A stretch of 47,110 nt of DNA, taken from positions 1 to 47,110 of the forward strand of contig JACQUC010000146.1 in the NCBI GenBank assembly GCA_016210495.1. The letters run 5' to 3'. The position numbers and the translations under genes were made by a program. How positions within the stretch are numbered: the stretch's first letter is position 1; each line of letters starts with the position of its first letter. The DNA comes from Chloroflexota bacterium (GTDB taxonomy: Bacteria > Chloroflexota > FW602-bin22 > JACPRP01). Shown one piece after another: positions 23,892 to 31,514 of this stretch. The notes under the pieces are model-generated. The model was not told where the DNA came from. It made no database searches and saw only the letters and a list, made by a program, of their open reading frames with translations.

Positions 23892-24707
23892 ATGACGCGA
23901 GCCATCGCCAAGGTGTTCAGCAGTGTGGGCGACACGTTTCTGGGAACCGCCTTTGCCATTTCGCAAACGCAGGGGCTGACGGCCTTTCACTGCATCGGAA
24001 AGCGGAAGACGGGAGAGGTTCAGCAGCAGGAGGTCCGCCTGAAGTTTGCGGATGGGCGCAAGCTGGGTGCACGGTACGGCGGCGGCGACTACGTAGCGGA
24101 CTTCGCCTTATTTATTTTCCTCGAGACTTTGCCCGACGGGTTGACGCCGATTCCTGTAGCCGAAGATGCGTTTTATTGTGAAAGATTCCATTCGCCTGGT
24201 TACCCGATGGGGATGGCGCAGGTTGGCATGGTGACGGTAACGGGCGACGTGGCCGAGCCGGAGGCGGTATTCGAGGGTGTCCCCGCCATCCAGCTCTTCT
24301 GTAGGGAAGAGGCGGCGGGACTGTCGCTGCGGGGGCTGAGCGGGGCTCCGGTCCTGGTTACGGCGGGACAGGTCGAGGCGGCGGTGGGACTGGTGCGATG
24401 GAATCCACCGCGACAGGATCATCCCTCCGGACTCCTTCAGGGAGTCCTTCCGCGAAAGACGAAGGGTCTCGACCTTTGTGTGCCGAGATCGTTTGTCCTT
24501 CTACGAAGGACTCCGAATGACAGCGTTCGCCCGTCCGGTGATGTACCACTGGTCTATGGTGCGGTTCGTTTTCACGGGTTCGCCGCGAGGCGCAACGACA
24601 AGCCTCGACGGCATTTGGGCGCGGTCGACCTAACGGCTCGTCGCGGCCTGCCCAAGCGAACCAGGGGTGGTGAGCTGCGGTCTGGAAAACCGTTGGCTGA
24701 CCGCTAA
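23892..24707 (+). pseudogene. Trypsin-like serine protease domain, C-terminally disrupted
   Basis: Starts at the ATG at 23892 with GGAGG six bases upstream. The first 165 or so residues are a chymotrypsin-fold domain: GTAFAIS...LTAFHCIG with the catalytic His, DFALFIF with the Asp, and RGLSGAPVLV with the Ser. Such compact trypsin-like domains often serve as sensor or effector parts of larger conflict proteins. After VRWNPPRQD the frame enters a dispersed hairpin repeat and continues as Arg-rich non-protein-like sequence. The original C-terminus is therefore lost, and with it any partner domain. It may still yield a stand-alone protease domain, but I treat it as broken. Confidence 0.6.
24425..24535. 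repeat. Dispersed hairpin repeat interrupting the trypsin-like gene
   Basis: Contains GGACTCC-TTCA-GGGAGTCC and GTCCTTC-TAC-GAAGGAC hairpins around CGAAGGGTCTCGACCTTTGTG, ending CTCCGAATGACAGCG. It does not look like coding sequence and marks where the protease similarity ends. Confidence 0.5.
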
Positions 24708-24726
24708 GGTAATTGGGGAAACGGCT

Positions 24727-25590
24727 GTGCTAGTATCGCCTACGGGGCCCATAGACCCACCGGTTGCCGCGTGGCAGATGGTCCGGGAAGCCCTATCATT
24801 CTACCGTCAGCATTTCTCGGCGCTAGCCATTTTGTCCTTGGGTAGACTACTGCCGACCGGAGTGTTCTTCCTGCTCCCGGCACTGCTGTCAGTGGCTTTG
24901 CCGGAGGGTATCGTTAGGGACCTGGGCAAGGTATTGATACCTGGGCTTGCCAACTCGTTGCTCACGGTCCTCTATGTCGCCGCTTTGGTCTGCGCGACGG
25001 CAGTGATACGTCGGGGCCGCTCCCCGGTCCTTCGTGAGACGCTTACCGCAGGCACAGGTAATATCAGCCCCCTATTTACTGCGGAAGCCGTCCTGTAGGG
25101 CCTTTCCCAGGCCAGTCCCGCGCTTACGTGGATCGGACGCGTCTTTGTTACCCCATCCGGTGAGTCGTGGGTATCGTCGACGCTCAAACTCATCGCCGCT
25201 TTACTTGCCTTTCTCGTGTCACTGCTCGTTTTGTTCACAATGGTTCGTTGGGCCTTTCTGTAGCAAGTCGTCCTTTTGGAGGACAAGGCATTGCGGGAAG
25301 CGGATCGCCGTAGCGCACGATTGATCAAAAGCCACTTTTGGCTTGTCGCCAGAATATGGCTCCTGGCCGCAATGCTTTCTGCCCCGCTTTTTGCCGTGGC
25401 GTGGACGGTCTCGGGGGCAGCTTATCCGGGGCAGGATTGGCGAGTACACCTGAGTGCGGCCTCTACAGTTGCCATGCTGTTTGGAGTTCCGCTGTACTAT
25501 GCATCTGTCACTCTCCTGCACCTAGAGCTACGTAGGAGGGAAGAGTCGGTGCTGAGGAATAGACGTCCAAGGAAGCACGTCCCAGCCTAG
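24727..25590 (+). pseudogene. Multi-pass membrane protein gene with two in-frame TAG codons
   Basis: From the GTG at 24727 to 25590 a single frame of 288 codons reads as a membrane protein with about six hydrophobic segments, interrupted by TAG at 25096-25098 and 25261-25263 and by no frameshift. The flanks continue sensibly: AEAVL-stop-GLSQASPALTW and VRWAFL-stop-QVVLLEDKALREADRRS. The pattern 'RWAF.xQVV.LE...EA.RRS..L' is common in DUF975/GPDase-membrane-type proteins. TAG is an ordinary stop elsewhere in this window, so two nonsense mutations are the simplest reading. Confidence 0.6.
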
Positions 25591-26108
25591 CTCACGATCC
25601 GCTGGAAGGACCAGGAGGCCAGGGCCGTGATCACGACCGTGGCCAGAAGGGTGGCGCCCAGGTCCCTTGGCAGTGTGGCGAACTGGCCCTCCACCAGCAT
25701 CGAGCGCAGGGCGTCCACGATGTAGCTCAGCGGGTTGATGAGCGCGATGACCTTGAGCCAGTCGGGCATGATGCTGATGGGGTACACGGCGCTGCTGGCG
25801 AAGAAGAGCGGCATGGTGACGGCCTGCCAGATGCCCATGACGCGCTCCCTGGTTTTCAGGAGAGAGGCCAGCAAAATGGATAGGGCCGAGAAGCACATAC
25901 CCGCTAGGATGATGACGACCAGCACCGCAGGAACGCTCCATATGGTCAGGTGCAGGTCGACGCCCATAATTAGCGCCAGGATCAGCACCACGATGGCCTG
26001 GAAGACGGAGCGCACGCCCGCCGCAAAGGCCTTGCCTACGACGATGCTGTACCCGCTTTTGTAGACTCCTGACAATTTCCGCTCGAATTCTTTGTCGGGT
26101 CTGGACAT
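25587..26108 (-). pseudogene. 5'-truncated ABC-2 type transporter permease
   Basis: 173 residues corresponding to the C-terminal two thirds of an ABC-2 permease: helices around VFQAIVVLILALIMGV and VVIILAGMCFSALSI, the hallmark LFFASSAVYPISIMPDWLKVIALINPLSYIVDALR, and a last helix near the end. A full permease has about 250 residues, and the first helix and the following loop are missing. An in-frame stop lies eight codons before the ATG, and no ATPase gene is adjacent. It is convergent with, and overlaps by 4 bases, the membrane-protein pseudogene. Probably a remnant. Confidence 0.65.
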
Positions 26109-26200
26109 TGTGCCACGGGCGATTGGCGATTAACATACCCTTGCCACAAGCGTTCCGTGGTGTACGAAGTGAATACGATGTGGGTGATGGAAACTGTGAT

Positions 26201-26253
26201 CCGAGGGTCAGGTGCCGCGGGATAGGGCCTGAACTGGTCGCTCGAGGCCTCGG
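26201..26253 (+). ncRNA. Structured leader RNA candidate upstream of the secreted-protein gene
   Basis: Nested pairing CCGAGG (26201-26206)/CCTCGG (26248-26253) encloses TCAGG (26208-26212)/CCTGA (26228-26232) and a small CGAGGCCTCG palindrome. A strong terminator hairpin follows 15 bases later, before the gene at 26412. The layout suggests an attenuator or riboswitch, but I could not match it to a known class (a c-di-GMP-I core was considered and not found). Confidence 0.35.
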
Positions 26254-26267
26254 GGAGTTAGTAGCGA

Positions 26268-26300
26268 AACCGGCCATCATTTTGATGGCCGGTTCTTGTT
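26268..26300 (+). terminator. Rho-independent terminator in the leader
   Basis: An 11-bp perfect stem AACCGGCCATC/GATGGCCGGTT (26268-26278 and 26284-26294) with a 5-base loop, followed by CTTGTTTTCC. It lies 112 bases before the TTG start at 26412, so transcripts from upstream would stop here unless antiterminated. Confidence 0.75.
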
Positions 26301-26411
26301 TTCCTGCGGTGGAATGAATGGAGGTGATGCTGCAAGAAGGTAGATGAAGCTATCTGTTATGGGACTGCCGGATATTCGGCAACATTACGATCGAAGTGGA
26401 GGGACAAGAGT

Positions 26412-27458
26412 TTGCGTCTTTTCAAATGTAAGATGGTGTGGCACATCTCGATCCTTGCGGCGATGTTTCTCGTAGCGCTGTTTCCTGGCGGTATGCAGGC
26501 TTCGGCCGCGGCGATGCCATCCAACGTAGCGCCCGAGGAGCCCGCGCTATGGACGCCCGGGCTGCAGCTTTATGGCAAGGGCGGAAAAGTCGAGGTGACG
26601 TTACTCGGCGGTTACGCCGGTTTCGAGAACCATCTTTATCTGATGTACTATGTTACCAGTCCGGGGTCGACGCCGATCCTCCTTGGCACCAACCGGGATC
26701 GCGACAAGGGCAAAGAGATCAACGTGGGGGTGCGCAACTCCACTACCGAGCTGATCTTCTACATCGAGGCCTATCTGACCGATGCCAACGGCGACCCTCT
26801 GAGGGACGCCAACGGCGTTCTCGCAAAATACGGAACGTTTTACACGGGACCCGGAAATAGACCGGGCGCGACAAACGCCGACGGTCTCGCCCACGCCGCG
26901 GTGAAGGACCTTGGCAGTGGAGCCGCGCTGGTGGGGTTCGAAGACACCTACGGCTACGACCTCAACTGTGACTGGGATTTCAACGACCTGATCTTCGGCG
27001 TGACCGGCATCAAGGTGGTTCGCAACGGGTTTGTCACGGCTGGCGGATACGGAGATATCACGTGGCCCGGTGGATCCTACCCCACCGATCCAGCCATCAC
27101 CGGTACGGCGAACTTCGGCTTCAACGCCAAGTACAAGAGCAATGGCACCCTTCAAGGCAGCGTCGAGTACAACGCCCGCCCCATCGACCTGAACTTCCAT
27201 AGCACGCGGCTCGACTGGCTGACGGTTTCGGCGCCGATGTTCATCATCAGGGGCTCGGGCACTATCAACGGAGCGGGTGACTACCTGTTCTTCTTGATCG
27301 GTTACGACAGCGGGGCGGGCGGCACGGGCAAGGACAAGCTCCGGATGAAGATCTCCGACAAATCGTCGGGCAACGTGGTTTACGACAACCAGATGGGCAC
27401 GCCATTGGGGGTTGTGACGGCTGATATCATCAACGGCAGCATCACGATACACCAGTAG
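26412..27458 (+). CDS. Secreted protein with DUF4114-like and post-COAP-like regions
   Basis: 348 residues from a TTG start (GGAGG eight bases upstream). A Sec signal peptide covers about residues 1-33, ending ASAAA. The central GFEDTYGYDLNCDWDFNDLI matches the DUF4114 signature (an acidic, Ca-binding-like S/D-W-D-x-N-D-x-x-F loop). The C-terminal 110 residues (FGFNAKYKSNGTLQGSVEYN, DLNFHSTRLDWL, GSGTINGAGDYLFFL, KISDKSSGNVVYDNQMG) follow the pattern of post-COAP-type beta domains found in exported bacterial proteins. It is probably a cell-surface or matrix protein. It is preceded by a structured leader and terminator, so expression may be conditional. Confidence 0.8.
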   Translation: MRLFKCKMVWHISILAAMFLVALFPGGMQASAAAMPSNVAPEEPALWTPGLQLYGKGGKVEVTLLGGYAGFENHLYLMYYVTSPGSTPILLGTNRDRDKGKEINVGVRNSTTELIFYIEAYLTDANGDPLRDANGVLAKYGTFYTGPGNRPGATNADGLAHAAVKDLGSGAALVGFEDTYGYDLNCDWDFNDLIFGVTGIKVVRNGFVTAGGYGDITWPGGSYPTDPAITGTANFGFNAKYKSNGTLQGSVEYNARPIDLNFHSTRLDWLTVSAPMFIIRGSGTINGAGDYLFFLIGYDSGAGGTGKDKLRMKISDKSSGNVVYDNQMGTPLGVVTADIINGSITIHQ

Positions 27459-27499
27459 GTGAGCCGACGGTAACCTGGCGGGCAAGTCGCTTCGAGGAG

Positions 27500-28732
27500 C
27501 TATGTCACAGCTTGCGTCGGAGCGACCTGCCCAGGCTCTGTCACCGTCAGTTGGAACAAAACGGCGGCCGCGACCATCAAAACGGCGATGAGTCCAAATG
27601 CGGGCAGGTAGCTAAGGGAACCGATAAGTATGCCGGCCAGTATTGGGCCGGATGCCTCGCCGGAGTCCCAGATACTGCCGAAGACGCCCATGGCCGAGCC
27701 CATGCGGCCGGCTTTCGCCAGGTCGGCGATCAGCGCGGTGGTCGATGGCGTTACGGTGGCCACGCCGAGACCGAAGAGCGCCGACAGGACGATCAGGACG
27801 ACGAAGGAGCTGGTGAGCACGATCAGGGGGAGGGCGGCCGAGCAAACCAGGAGTCCGGCGAGAATCGGCGTCTTGCGCCCGAGGCGATCGGAAAGGCGAC
27901 CCGACAGCGGCTTCGCCAGCATTGTCGTGGCCAACTGCGTCCCCAGGATGATGCCGATCGCGGCGTCGTTGAGACCGATGTCCCGGCCGTAGAGCGGCAG
28001 GAAGCCCAGCAGCGCGCCGTAGCCCAGGTACATAAAGGCCTCCATTGCCGAGGCGATGAGAACCGGCCGGCTGGAGGCGACTTCGAGGATGCCCTGGCGA
28101 AACTTCTGCCAGCGTTTCTCGCCGGTGGCGGCCGCCCGGGCATCGCCGGGCAGCCGCAGCACCATAAACAGCGGCAGCAGGCCCAATGCTCCTACCAGCA
28201 AGTAGGCGATCTCGTAGCTGGCTACGTAGAAGAGCACGAGGCCGCCCAGCAGCGGCCCCAAGGTGGCCCCGACATCGTTGGCCGAGGCGAACCAGCCGAG
28301 CTTCTCGCCACGACCTTGCTGGAACAGGTCGGCCACAAAGGCCGAGGCCACCGGGCTGAAAATGGCCGTGGCCGTGCCGTGGAGGAAGCGCAAGAGGAGC
28401 AGTTGGACCGGGTCGCCGACGAAGAGGTAGAGGAACGGCGGAAAGGCGAAAAAGCACGTCCCCAGGATCAGCATTCGCCGGCGCCCCAACACGTCGGAGA
28501 GGGCACCGGCGGGCAGCTTGATGGCCACGCCGGTGATGGTCGAGGCGGCCACGATCAGGCCGATCAGCTCCGGCATCGCTCCCAGGTCCTGGGCGAACCG
28601 CGGCAGAACCGGGCTGCGCGCCATCTGGTAGCCCAGGCGTGCCAGCAAGCCGGCGGCAACGAGCGTTACGAACGGGCTCAAATGGCTTCGATCTCCTCCG
28701 GTGTCGTTTGTTCTAACCCCGCCGCCCCGCAT
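27500..28732 (-). CDS. MFS transporter (12 TM, drug/metabolite efflux type)
   Basis: About 410 residues with 12 hydrophobic helices. MFS motif A is duplicated in the two halves: GALSDVLGRRRM after helix 2 and GRLSDRLGRKTP after helix 8. The substrate is unknown, and multidrug-type exporters of this length are common. Start choice is uncertain. A perfect TATAAT at 28758-28753 puts the transcript start near 28746, leaving the ATG at 28732 with a leader of about 14 bases. A TTG at 28681 has GGAGGAG 11 bases upstream and would begin right before helix 1. Confidence 0.85.
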   Translation of the reverse strand: MRGGGVRTNDTGGDRSHLSPFVTLVAAGLLARLGYQMARSPVLPRFAQDLGAMPELIGLIVAASTITGVAIKLPAGALSDVLGRRRMLILGTCFFAFPPFLYLFVGDPVQLLLLRFLHGTATAIFSPVASAFVADLFQQGRGEKLGWFASANDVGATLGPLLGGLVLFYVASYEIAYLLVGALGLLPLFMVLRLPGDARAAATGEKRWQKFRQGILEVASSRPVLIASAMEAFMYLGYGALLGFLPLYGRDIGLNDAAIGIILGTQLATTMLAKPLSGRLSDRLGRKTPILAGLLVCSAALPLIVLTSSFVVLIVLSALFGLGVATVTPSTTALIADLAKAGRMGSAMGVFGSIWDSGEASGPILAGILIGSLSYLPAFGLIAVLMVAAAVLFQLTVTEPGQVAPTQAVT

Positions 28733-28752
28733 CCCGACCAAGTCGTGCGAGC

Positions 28753-28782
28753 ATTATACTACATGTGGCCTTGCCGTGGCAG
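28753..28782 (-). promoter_or_regulatory. Promoter of the MFS gene
   Basis: Minus strand: CTGCCA (28782-28777, 4/6), an 18-bp spacer and perfect TATAAT (28758-28753). Confidence 0.5.
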
Positions 28783-28790
28783 TCTGAGCC

Positions 28791-28868
28791 CCACCCTTCC
28801 CCAGGGCGACCAGCGGACGTCTCCCGCCTCGCGGGATCCCGTTTCGGGACGCCCCTGCGTTTCTGCGA
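28791..28868. repeat. Family A2 repeat
   Basis: Same plan as 23759 and 43383: CCACCCTTCCCCAGGGCGAC, CAGCGGACGTCTCCC, GCCTCGCGGGATCCC and CGGGACGCCCCTGCGTTTCTG. It lies between the divergent MFS and UGSC genes. Confidence 0.8.
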
Positions 28869-29154
28869 TTTACCGTACACCCCCGCCGAAGCGATCAAGT
28901 TTTTCTCCCCAGCCGTTACGACTGCCAAAAACTACCCATTTGGGTAGTGTGGGTGCCACGTTCCCGTGTTATTATCGCGTTGGCTGGTAGACAGCCGTAG
29001 CGCCGGTCTAGTGCCAGAGACTCAGGTATCATCATAATTAGTACCGCTTGTTTCCTTTCCATTCCAACACGGATCTTCGCTGAACCGGAAAATCTTTTCT
29101 TCGAGTAGCTAATATATTGCTGAGAACAGCAAGGATTTAGGGAGGGAGCTAAGG
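28869..29154. other. Intergenic region upstream of the UGSC gene
   Basis: Includes an 8-bp palindrome ACTACCCA-TT-TGGGTAGT (28931-28948), a possible operator, and an AT-rich TAGCTAATATATTGC near 29107-29121 that may hold a -10. No good -35 or coding frame is seen. Confidence 0.4.
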
Positions 29155-30777
29155 TTGAGTTCGTTGCGTTTGCTTAGCCCAGTCGGGATTAGCCAGCTTA
29201 GGGACGTGGCGCTGGCACCGGGTAGGCGCGATTTGAAGGGCCTGAGGCTCGGCATTCTGGACAACGGGAAGCCCAACGCCGATGTCGTGCTAGACCAGGC
29301 AGCCACGTACCTGGAGGAGAAATTCGGTCTGATCCGGAGCGTGACCCGGAGAAAAACCAACGCTGCGCTGGCGACGGAGTTCATCGACGAATTCGCCGAG
29401 CAATGCGACGTGGCCGTCGTTGGGGTCGGCGATTGAGCTGGTTGCCTAGCGTGGAGTGTCCACGACGGCGTACAACTGGCTCTAAGAGGGAAGCCTGCCG
29501 CGACGATCATAACCGATCCGTTTCTCAGTCTCGCCAGAAGCGCAGCCCGACGGTGGCAGGTCTCCTCACTGCCCATTATCGCCATCCCTCACCCAATCGG
29601 AGGACTCGCGCCTGAGAAAGCGCGGCACCACGTGGACGGCAGTCTGGAGTTGGTTGCCAACGCGCTGACCCTGGGAGGGGCGGCCTCAGCCGAGGCGTCC
29701 GACGCGTTAGACTCCTCGTCCGTCGAACCCTTGGAGGTGGATAACTCCCTCACGGCCTTCCGTATGGCGAACGATATCTTCTACGACAAGGGCTGGACGG
29801 ATGGGCTGCCGATCGCCCCACCCATCGAGTCCGAGGTGAAGAGATTTCTGGATGTTTGGGACAGAGACCCGGCAACCGTGGTCACTGTCGTTCCCCCGCA
29901 GAGTGGTCTGGCAACCCTGGAGAAGATTGCCGTTAACATGGTCATGGCCGGTTGCGAGCCAGAGTATCTGCCGGTAATCGAGGCCGCTCTGCTGGCCATG
30001 AGCGAAGAGCGCTTCTGCTGGGTCAACAGCATCACGGGCACGGGCATGCAGGCTCCATTGACCATCATCAGCGGGCCAATCAGGCATCAACTCAACTTGA
30101 ACTCCGGCCCCAACGCCCTAGGCCAGGGCTGGCGTGCCAACGCAACTATCGGGCGGGCCTTGCGGTTGATTTTTGTCAACATCGGTGGCTCCACCCCGGG
30201 CCTCTACGACTGCTCCACCCACGGCCACCCTGGAAAATATTCCTATGTTCTCGTCGAGAACGAAGAGGACAACCCCTGGCCGCCGGTCCACACCGACTAC
30301 GGTCTCAGTCGCGAAGACAGCGCGGTCACCGTCGTGACCGGGCAGCCTCCTGCCCTGATCAAGGACACGGGTAGCAGCAGTGCTCTGGGTTTCCTTCATA
30401 CCGTCTGCAGCGCGATGGCTATTCCTGACAGCGTAAACAAGAACCAGTATGGGGACCAGGTGTTAGTGTTAGGGCCTGAGCACGCGGCGACGATCGCAGC
30501 CGATGGCTTTACCAAGGACGACATACGCGAGTACGTTTGGCACAACGCCAGGGTGCCCATCACGAAGTTCGCTCGAGCCTTCATCGAGAAAGATGGTAGG
30601 CATCGGTGGGCCAAGAAGTTCGACGTCGACAATCCGGCCACCATGATCCCGATCCTGGAAAAGCCGGACGATCTCATCATCGTCGTCGCGGGTGGGCCGG
30701 GCAAGAACTCGGCATTCATCCCAACCTACTGCCAGTCTCGAAGAGTCACGCGCAGGATCGTTACGGCTGAAGACTAA
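29155..30777 (+). CDS. UGSC-family selenoprotein fused to a C-terminal domain (in-frame UGA = Sec94)
   Basis: A single frame of 541 codons from the TTG at 29155 (GGAGG nine bases upstream), with one TGA at 29434-29436. The UGA sits in VVGVGD-U-AGCLAWSVHDGV, matching the UGSC family, named for its Sec-Gly-Ser-Cys redox motif. Here the motif is U-A-G-C (Sec94, Cys97). A SECIS-like hairpin follows. After the roughly 165-residue UGSC domain comes a domain of about 340 residues (WTDGLPIAPPIESEV, TLEKIAVNMVMAGCEPEYL, NSGPNALGQGWRANATIGRA, HPGKYSYVLVENEE, VLGPEHAATIAADG). From memory this occurs as a separate protein beside UGSC genes. I infer one redox unit of unknown reaction. The gene heads a set with CMD and ABC-transport genes. 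Confidence 0.85.
29450..29464 (+). promoter_or_regulatory. SECIS-like hairpin for the UGSC-family UGA
   Basis: A perfect 6-bp stem CGTGGA/TCCACG with loop GTG. The apical loop starts 19 bases after the UGA (29434-29436) and begins with G, both as expected for bacterial SECIS elements. Confidence 0.75.
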
Positions 30778-30779
30778 CT

Positions 30780-30867
30780 GGTTCTTGGTGCGGAATGGCG
30801 GCGATGCGACTACCCAACCCCGGGGCGAGGTAACCTCGCCCCTACGCTGTTCTATTCTGTACCAGAA
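30780..30867. repeat. Family B MITE-like element with 7-bp target duplication
   Basis: 88 bp beginning GGTTCTTGGTGCGGAA and ending with an imperfect inverted copy (TTCTGTACCAGAA), with core GGGGCGAGG-TAA-CCTCGCCCCTACG. It is flanked on both sides by ACTAACT (30773-30779 and 30868-30874). The left copy holds the TAA stop of the UGSC fusion gene, so the insertion is exactly adjacent to the gene's end. Confidence 0.75.
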
Positions 30868-30919
30868 ACTAACTAAACTAAGTGAGGCTTGGTCATAATT
30901 GGCGGGGAGGAATCTGGGG

Positions 30920-30971
30920 GTGCGGGCGTCTCGCCCGCGAGGGGACGGGCAGGCGAGACGCCTGCGCTCCC
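30920..30971. repeat. GC-rich inverted repeat (GGCGTCTCGCC/GGCGAGACGCC)
   Basis: Arms GCGGGCGTCTCGCC and GGCGAGACGCCTGCG separated by GCGAGGGGACGGGCA. It fills part of the 295-base gap before the CMD gene. No coding sequence is seen in that gap. Confidence 0.6.
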
Positions 30972-31072
30972 GGCTCAACGTTCCCAGGCCGCCGCCCATC
31001 CCAGGGCTTGATTTGGGGACATTCCGTAATAGGGCGACAGATTTCCTAAGCTGAAGCTGAACGGGAGGAAGT

Positions 31073-31456
31073 ATGGAAGACACTGAAAGGTCGGAGTTGT
31101 TCAAACGCGGCATCGAACAGCAACGCAGAACTTGGGGCGAAAGGTACTACAGGCCAAGCCTTTACGAGCAGGTCGACCCAGATCTCCACCGGATAGTTGT
31201 GGAGTTCGTCCACGGTGAAATCTTGAGTCGGCCTGGCCTTGACGCGAAGACTCGGGAACTCCTCATCCTCGTTATGCTTACCGTTCTGGGCCGTGCCCGC
31301 GAAGTTGAAACGCGCATCCACTGCGCGCTGAATGTAGGCTGGACACGGCAAGAGATTACCGAGGCCATTATCCAATCCGCTATTTACGCAGGATTCCCTC
31401 TGATGCACTCGGCGCTAACACTAGCCAAAAAGGTCTTTGAGGAGCGTGAGGCTTAG
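31073..31456 (+). CDS. Carboxymuconolactone decarboxylase (CMD/AhpD-like) family protein
   Basis: 127 residues, typical for the gamma-CMD branch. It shows LSRPGLDAKTRELLILVML, an ALGRAREVE-like helix, HCALNVGWTRQEITEAI and YAGFPLMHSALTLA. The AhpD redox CxxC is absent (only a single Cys beside His in IHCALN), so a peroxidase-reductant role is unlikely. Decarboxylase or isomerase-like chemistry, or an uncharacterised function, is more probable. It follows the UGSC selenoprotein on the same strand after a repeat-filled gap and precedes the ABC transport genes by 58 bases. Confidence 0.85.
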   Translation: MEDTERSELFKRGIEQQRRTWGERYYRPSLYEQVDPDLHRIVVEFVHGEILSRPGLDAKTRELLILVMLTVLGRAREVETRIHCALNVGWTRQEITEAIIQSAIYAGFPLMHSALTLAKKVFEEREA

Positions 31457-31514
31457 GTCAACAATCCGAACGAGGCCTGAATAAGGTCTCCAGGTAGTAA
31501 AAGGAGGTAGGATA

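Noticed and set aside
24727..25590. Amber recoding (pyrrolysine-type) of the two TAG codons
   Set aside because: TAG is used as an ordinary stop by many neighbours, and the protein is not a methylamine methyltransferase.
26150..26300. c-di-GMP-I or cobalamin riboswitch
   Set aside because: The conserved cores of these classes could not be found, although the nested stems and terminator are real.
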